Shown here piece by piece: positions 58,493-64,000 of a stretch of DNA of 64,000 bases. The translations under genes and the position numbers were made by a program. Source of the DNA: Zygnema cylindricum (Eukaryota; Streptophyta; Zygnematophyceae; Zygnematales; Zygnemataceae). The DNA lies in the NCBI GenBank assembly GCA_037447655.1, contig JBBHKE010000813.1, positions 248,001 to 312,000 on the forward strand, written 5' to 3'. Each line of letters begins with the position of its first letter. Within the stretch, counting starts at the first letter, position 1. The notes beneath the pieces are model-generated. The model saw only the letters and a program-made list of their open reading frames with translations, was not told where the DNA came from and ran no database searches.

Positions 58493-59304
58493 CAGAGGTC
58501 GCAAAAGTCAAAAAAAATCATACCCGAAACCGACCGTTTTTTTTTTTTCAAAATCTGAGTAACCGACGCCCGACCGAGTTTTGTCAAGCTCCAAAATTGT
58601 TAACCGTTAACCGACCGTCGTTTACGAAAAAAAAAAATAACCGAATCTTGATTTTTCGCGACTAACCGTGCCCGCCCGTAACCGAAAAAGAAAAAAATTA
58701 ATCAATGTACGACGGAATAAGCCAATAATTACGATTTGTCGCGTTCCTTAAGATTTGCGAAATGAATAGTGTTACTACCGTGTCAGATTTGCGACGCTTT
58801 GTCGCGTTCCCTAAGATTTGCGAAATGAATAGTGTACTACTGTGTCAGATTTGCGACGCTTTGTCGCGTTGCCTAAGATTTGCGAAATGAATATTGTACT
58901 ACCGTGTCAGATTTGAGACGCTTTGTCGCTTTCCCTAAGATTTTCGAAATGAATATTGACTATCGTGTCAGATTTCCGACGCTTTGTCGCGTTCCCTTTG
59001 ATTTGCGAAATAAATAGCTTACTACAGTACCGTGTCAGATTTGCGACGCTAATCATGATGCCACGTAATTCCACGATACCAAAAGTACAAAGAACAATAA
59101 TGTTGGAAAAAAAAAGTACAAAATTTTCATTTTTTTTTGGTTTTTTGTTTGACCGACCGTAACTGACCGTTTTTTTTTTCCTGGTGAGTCAACCGACCGT
59201 AACCGCCCGACCCCCAAAATTTGGCAACCGAATCCGTTCCGGATCCGGCGCGGGCGGTCGGTTAACGGTCGGTCACGGTTTCGGTTGACCGTTTGCGACC
59301 TCTG
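58493..59304. mobile_element. hAT-like element, family II, intact ends
   Basis: CAGAGGTCGCAAAAGTC to TTTGCGACCTCTG, flanked by a perfect 8-bp duplication ACCCGGGA (58485-58492 and 59305-59312). It contains a five-copy 62-bp tandem repeat. Non-autonomous. Confidence 0.93.
58735..59050. repeat. Five-copy, roughly 62-bp tandem repeat inside the hAT family II element
   Basis: Units start TTTGTCGCGTTCC at 58735, 58798, 58860, 58922 and 58983 (periods 61-63) and contain GATTTGCGAAATGAATA. Confidence 0.93.
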
Positions 59305-59505
59305 ACCCGGGAAGTCCTGAAATTGGAATCAGACGACACGCGCTACAGTACAGTACTATAAGCCGTTACCGTAGTGTTCCGTACAATAATGTACGGTAGT
59401 CGATGCTCAACGCCGGTTGCCTCCTGGCAATCGAACGAACGAACGAACTTACAAACGATCTGCTTTCGATTGAACGCTCGATATCGCTCCCTGTTCGCAC
59501 GTGCG

Positions 59506-62500
59506 ATGGATGTCTACGTGTTGGCAGGGCAGTCCAACATGGCCGGACGCGGGGGCGTCACCAATCGCGTGTGGGACGGCTATGTGCCGTCCGAGGCGCA
59601 CTGCGACGCTGGGAGTGTATGGAGGTGGGATTGCAGTGCGACATTAGGGTTTGCAGAGATTTGCAGGAGTTTTTAGAGGAATGTTTAAGAGCATTTTAGG
59701 ATTTTTTGCATTTTTTAGTATGCAGGTGTAGAACAGCTGTGAAACGGGTTTTGAGAAAGTGTTAGGGTTTTGAAAGGGCTTGACAGGGTGTAAGTGAAAA
59801 GGTTTTTGAGAAAGTGTTAGGGTTTGAAATGGATTGACAGGGTGTAATCGGTATTTAGGGTTAGGGCTAGGTTTCTTTTTGAAATAATAATAGCATGGAA
59901 TAGGTGGAAGCTGGGCGAGGATAACAGGATTCGGATCGCTCATATTACTTTGGTCTTTTGTTGTAGTTTGGTTCTTATTTTCGGGTTGATTTCGTGTATG
60001 TAGCTTGGTGCATTTGTCTACGAACTTTGTGTTTGGAATTACACGTATAATAGTTGACTTGTTGAACATTCTGGCTCTAGGACCATCTAAAGGTTGCCAG
60101 ATGTTTGACATTAGTTTACGAATATTATTGAGATTTAGAATAAGAAATGTGTGTCAAACGTTCATTGTCTTTTTTCGAGTATGATTATCAAGATCACCTT
60201 TCTTGGCACATATGATCAACAAAATCTCCTTAGTGTCAACGTCCCTATGTCTTAATTTCTCAATGTCTCAAAGTGCCAATGCCTTGATGTTCAAATATCC
60301 CAAATGTTCCCATGTCTCGATGTCCCATGTCCCAATGTTCTGAATGTTTCAATTTTTTAATGTTTCAATTTCTCAATGCCCAATGTGCATTGTCCATCGT
60401 CTAATATCCAATGTCCAATTTCCAATTGCCAATTGCCAATGTCAAATATATATTGCTCAATGCCCAATGTCCAATGTCCGATCTCCAAATCTCCCACCAA
60501 TAGCCAATGTGCATTTTTCAATGTTTCATGTCTGATGTTTGATGATTCCCAATGTCCAGTGTTGGATGTCTCTGTCCGATTTCTAATGTCCCATGTGCCA
60601 TGTCCAATGTCTGTCTGATTTCTAGGTTCCAATGATCATGAAGAATGAAAATGCTTGTAGGAAACCTCTTGGTGTTTATCGACTCAGTTCTAAGTTTCAA
60701 GGTGTCATGACCTCGTTTCCAATCTAAGTGATTATGCAATTTGTTTATGTTTCTTACCTCAGGTTAAATGCGAATATGGGTTGGGAGGAGGCACATGAAC
60801 CATTGCATGCAGACATAGACACAGGTAAAGCCCAGCTTGATTTCCCCAAACTTGCTTTAACTGAGTTTCAAACTAAATTCCACATTTTTAGCCCACGTTT
60901 ATCGACCAATTGGAAGATTCTAATTGGTTTGTATTTAGCTGCTAATTCCGTTGTTTTCACTGGAATTCCTTTCCGGGGTGCTGCACGATTTGTCTCACTA
61001 ACATCTCTCTCTCTCTCCCTCTCTTTCTCCCTGCTCTCCCTCTCTCTCTCTCTCCCCCTCACCCTCCCCCCTCCCGCTCCCTCTCCCGCAGCGAAGACAT
61101 GTGGCGTGGGCCCGGGCCTTGTCTTTGCCTCTGAAGTTATTCGGCGACATTGCGATGTGACAGGACTTCCTCCACCCGAGAGAATAGGTCTTGTCCCTTG
61201 TGCCGTAGGCGGTACAGCCATAAAAGAATGGGATTCGCAGGGATTTCTGTACCGTTCCATGGTGGGGAGGACACGGGGAGCCATGGAAGGAGGAGCGACT
61301 CTTCGGGCAATTTTGTGGTACCAGGTGGGAACATGGGAGGTTGTGGGAGGTTGGGAAAGAGGAGAGGAAAATACATTATGGTCTAAAAGACGGGCAGACG
61401 TACGAGTATGTTGTATTAGTTTTATTTCATTACGCAGAAGTGAAAATGAGTTTAAGATGGGTTTTTAATACTGGTGGTGTTAGCAAATAGGCTTGAAATA
61501 AACATCAACATGTGCTGAACTGAATTGCCAAAATATATTTAGTTTTTTGTTTTTGGCATTTGACTCTACTTTTGGGGTTGAAAGGGTACCTAGAATTGAC
61601 AGGATTGGACACACTCAAAATAGAGTGCAGGATCCAAAATTAGTTCCAGTAAATGTTTTCAGTTTTAATATGACCCCTTTCCTTTTGTCGAAGTTGACGG
61701 AGTAATTAAGCTGTACGTGATGATTACATTTAAAGATGGCATGTGCTTAGTGCACGACACTGTCCATCGCTATTAGAGTTGGTGAATTATCAGTGTTAAC
61801 ACTTTAGTATAATTAACTACGCTAAATTATGTTTCAGAACGCCGCTATTGTGGTCCAGTTTCGTAGATAGTGTGATTAACTCTTATTTATGATATCAGGT
61901 CAAAAATATAGTAATTGCCACTAGAGTGATTAACCCTCATAGCGACGAGAGGTCTATCGTAATATATGCGTATTGTATCACTATTTGACTGTTAAGTATA
62001 GTTCAAACTATACTCCGTTTTTAATAAAACCGCACATCAAAAGTACAAGGAGAGAGAGGTAATGGAGGGATGGAGGGGAGTCACAGGACGGGCTAGGTGA
62101 GTCGAAATAAAATGTCTAATGATAAAGTTGATTGGTCCCATTATGGCCACTTCCTCCGCCGTTATTGCTCACTCCTAGGCCGGGACACATGTATCATCAG
62201 TATACTGACTTATTTGAATGTGTCATGAATTTTCTGTCCAGTTACCCCGTCTTGTGTCCATCTGCCTCATTTCTTTTTGTTATCTAGTTGAACGAGTTTA
62301 CACTCATCGACTTTGAGATGAATGAGCAGAATCATTAATGTGAAATAGCAATTTATAACGCTTGCAAGTAGTGAATTTAGTGTAGATTATGAGCATCAGT
62401 AACATACTTGTAAAATTTGTTAACAAAAAGCTTCACTAAAGGTGTTGAGAGCTAGTAGAATTAATGTGACTTAACAAGTGCTAGTTACAACTACACCGTG

Positions 62501-63453
62501 TATCGCTCTTAGTGTTAATATTTTTTCCGCCACTTAAACATCTTTTCTCCGTACACAACTGTCGGATTGTCGATCTGACGGTTGCGATTGAAAGGTAAGA
62601 TTATCAGCTTCCAATTGGCGGTCTCAAATTGAAAACCGGACAAGTGTACGGAGAAAAGATGTTTTAAGTGGCGGAAAATATATTAACACTAATAGCGATA
62701 CACGGTTTAGTGAACAAAATTAACAAGTAATGACCACTCTAATTGTGGTCGGCAATATTTCGAGAAACGATCTGAATGGAGGGCAAATTGTGTGACCAAT
62801 GGGAGGTCAGGGAGAAAGTGACACAGAAACAGAGGAGCAGGCAGAGAGCTACAGGGGAAAGATGGAGGCGTTGGTAACGAGAGTGAGAGAGGACCTTAAT
62901 CATCCGGACCTACCAGTTATACAGGTAGGAAAAAAAAAAAAAACACCGAAAAACCTTTTTGAAGTGATTATATGAAGGTTGCAAATGGGTAGTAGTAGGA
63001 ATAAATCAGAACGGTGTCACAGATTGGAAGGAAGATGGGGAATAAAAAATCTGGAGTGCGGATAAGGCACAAAATTTGTTGCTCCGCTGAAAACTTGGAG
63101 TACAATTTCATTTTCCGTTTCCTTTTTTCCATTTTTTTGTATAATATAGTTTTATCGTACCCTTTTGTGATTGACCTGCAGTCGTTCTTTTAAATATAGC
63201 GACTTCCGTTTTTTTTTTTTTTTCTTTGGTTTCTTAGGTGGGTGTGGTTACTGGGAACCTTCCCACGACACAATATCTGGAGAGACTGAGAGAGGCCCAA
63301 CGGTCAGTTCAACTGAGAGGAGTGTTCTATGTGGACTCGTTAGGTTTGACACTTCAAGCTGATCAACTCCATTTAACAACAGAATCACAAGTAGAATTAG
63401 GTAAAAGATTGGCTCTGACGTACCTAAAAGATGTTTTCCCACATCTTCGCTAG
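59506..63453 (+). CDS. SASA-domain (sialate O-acetylesterase-like) carbohydrate esterase
   Basis: Five exons: 59506-59624, 60763-60824, 61092-61324, 62811-62924, 63238-63453. All have GT/AG borders with matching phases, giving 247 residues and a TAG stop. The SGNH-type esterase fold is complete: nucleophile Ser10 in VLAGQSNMAGRGG, then WEEAHEPLHADID, CGVGPGLVFA, GLVPCAVGGTAIKEW, ILWYQ joined across an intron to GESD (139-142), and Asp218/His221 in LQADQLHLTT. This matches plant carbohydrate esterases of the DUF303/CE6-like type (about 250 residues), which remove acetyl groups from sugars; the substrate is not shown. An in-frame ATG at 59374 would add 44 residues. I prefer 59506 because it starts directly at the domain. 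Introns contain a CCAATGT minisatellite and MITEs of families A and B. Confidence 0.9.
60240..60640. repeat. Minisatellite, (C)CAATGTC-type 7-8-bp unit, in SASA intron 1
   Basis: Degenerate array of CCAATGT, CCAATTG and TCCCATGT variants, about 45 units. Confidence 0.85.
61005..61088. repeat. CTCTCC tract before SASA exon 3
   Basis: Pyrimidine repeat directly upstream of the CCCGCAG acceptor, so it doubles as the polypyrimidine tract. Confidence 0.85.
61757..61956. mobile_element. MITE family B in SASA intron 3
   Basis: GACACTGTCCATCGCTATTA at the left; the right end TAACCCTCATAGCGACGAG is degraded. Confidence 0.65.
62492..62709. mobile_element. Fold-back MITE family A in SASA intron 3
   Basis: TACACCGTGTATCGCTCTTA to TAATAGCGATACACGGTTTA, near-complete inverted repeat with CGTACACAACTGTCGGATTG in one arm. 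Confidence 0.88.
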
Positions 63454-64000
63454 TGATGTACTGATTTTTGAGTTCGAGTGTCGATTTTCAAAGCTGTAAC
63501 GTATGGTTTTTTCGTAAAAGGATGATGTCAAGGAAGTTGAAATGTGTTTAACTAAAGGTTTTTAGGTTTCAATCGTCATTTCTCGTGAAACTTTTCTTAG
63601 TGTTAACGGAAAAAAGGAAGAGTTTGGTGGAGTTTACTTGTAGTCATTACTTTCGACCAATTTTTGGAAATATGAAGAACGTTAAGTCTTCATTTAAGTC
63701 TTTTGGGAAGAACGAACAAAGAAAATTTTGCAAGTTTTTAGGATTAGTCTTTTTTTTTCAGCTATCGAAAAAGAAACGCATTCATTTTTTTTGGAAATTT
63801 ACCATTCTATGAAATCGTTTGACGGACAGTTTTCATTCCTTGCTTTCTCATTTTGAACTTTTTTTTTTCTTTTTGTTCATTTTTCTCCATTTTGAACCAT
63901 TTTCCCTTCCAGCAAGTCTTCAGATTGTAAAAACAGCTCGAATGACAAAGATACACTTGCGTTGTATGCAAAATTGTATTATTTTTTTTTTGTCTTTTTT
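63454..64000. other. AT-rich 3' flank of the SASA gene
   Basis: Probable 3' UTR and spacer. No further gene is seen. Confidence 0.5.

Noticed and set aside
60344-60618. Cys/Pro/Ser-rich frames in SASA intron 1
   Set aside because: Translation of the CCAATGT minisatellite inside an intron.
1-64000. CRISPR arrays
   Set aside because: The tandem repeats lack unique spacers of regular length, and the genome is clearly eukaryotic.

Overview
The window reads as nuclear DNA of a land plant or close streptophyte relative. The evidence is a spliced CLPR3-type plastid Clp subunit, plastid-type N-termini, GT-AG introns, plant-type SASA esterase and UBP1/2-like deubiquitinase genes, hAT transposons with 8-bp target duplications, fold-back MITEs, and Ty3/gypsy and Ty1/copia debris. 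The species cannot be named from the sequence; a non-seed plant is only a weak guess. I saw no rRNA, tRNA, CRISPR array or bacterial-style operon, but tRNAs were not searched exhaustively.

Layout. 1-6.8 kb is AT-rich, repeat-filled and gene-poor: an 83-bp tandem duplication, two dispersed repeat families, a 712-bp hAT element and a 504-bp MITE. 7.1-8.7 kb holds a GC-richer open frame of unknown function carrying about 26 ACGT-core (bZIP-site-like) motifs. 10.6-11.2 kb holds the last two exons of an OTU-type deubiquitinase (+). 11.9-16.5 kb holds five phase-consistent exons of a plastid-type FAD oxidoreductase (-), lacking its C-terminal half. It is head-to-head, 605 bp apart, with a complete eight-exon CLPR3 gene (+, 17.1-22.1 kb). 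22.1-26.5 kb is repeat-rich spacer. 26.5-32.4 kb is a very large USP16/UBP1-2-like deubiquitinase exon (-), preceded by a roughly 300-bp GGGAGA hexamer array; its catalytic His exon was not found.

33-44 kb is repeats: two hAT families nested in one another, MITEs, a decayed DUF659 hAT transposase interrupted by an 800-bp ATTTTGG-type minisatellite, three copies of a roughly 1-kb dispersed repeat, and AT and poly-T tracts. 44.06-45.70 kb contains three phase-compatible exons of an unrecognised gene (+). 45-48.2 kb is a polypurine/polypyrimidine tract, followed by an 18-bp codon-periodic minisatellite to 48.84 kb. 49.3-53.5 kb is a degraded gypsy element whose coding region ends in a PHD-finger-like motif, then an LTR fragment pair and a copia RNase H fragment. 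54.6-59.3 kb is again MITE and hAT territory. 59.5-63.5 kb is a complete five-exon SASA (GDSL/SGNH-type) carbohydrate esterase gene (+).

The FAD oxidoreductase and CLPR3 may share a promoter region and probably both act in plastids. The OTU and USP genes both act in ubiquitin removal but are not otherwise linked. Exon boundaries were inferred by hand from splice signals, reading phase and family resemblance.
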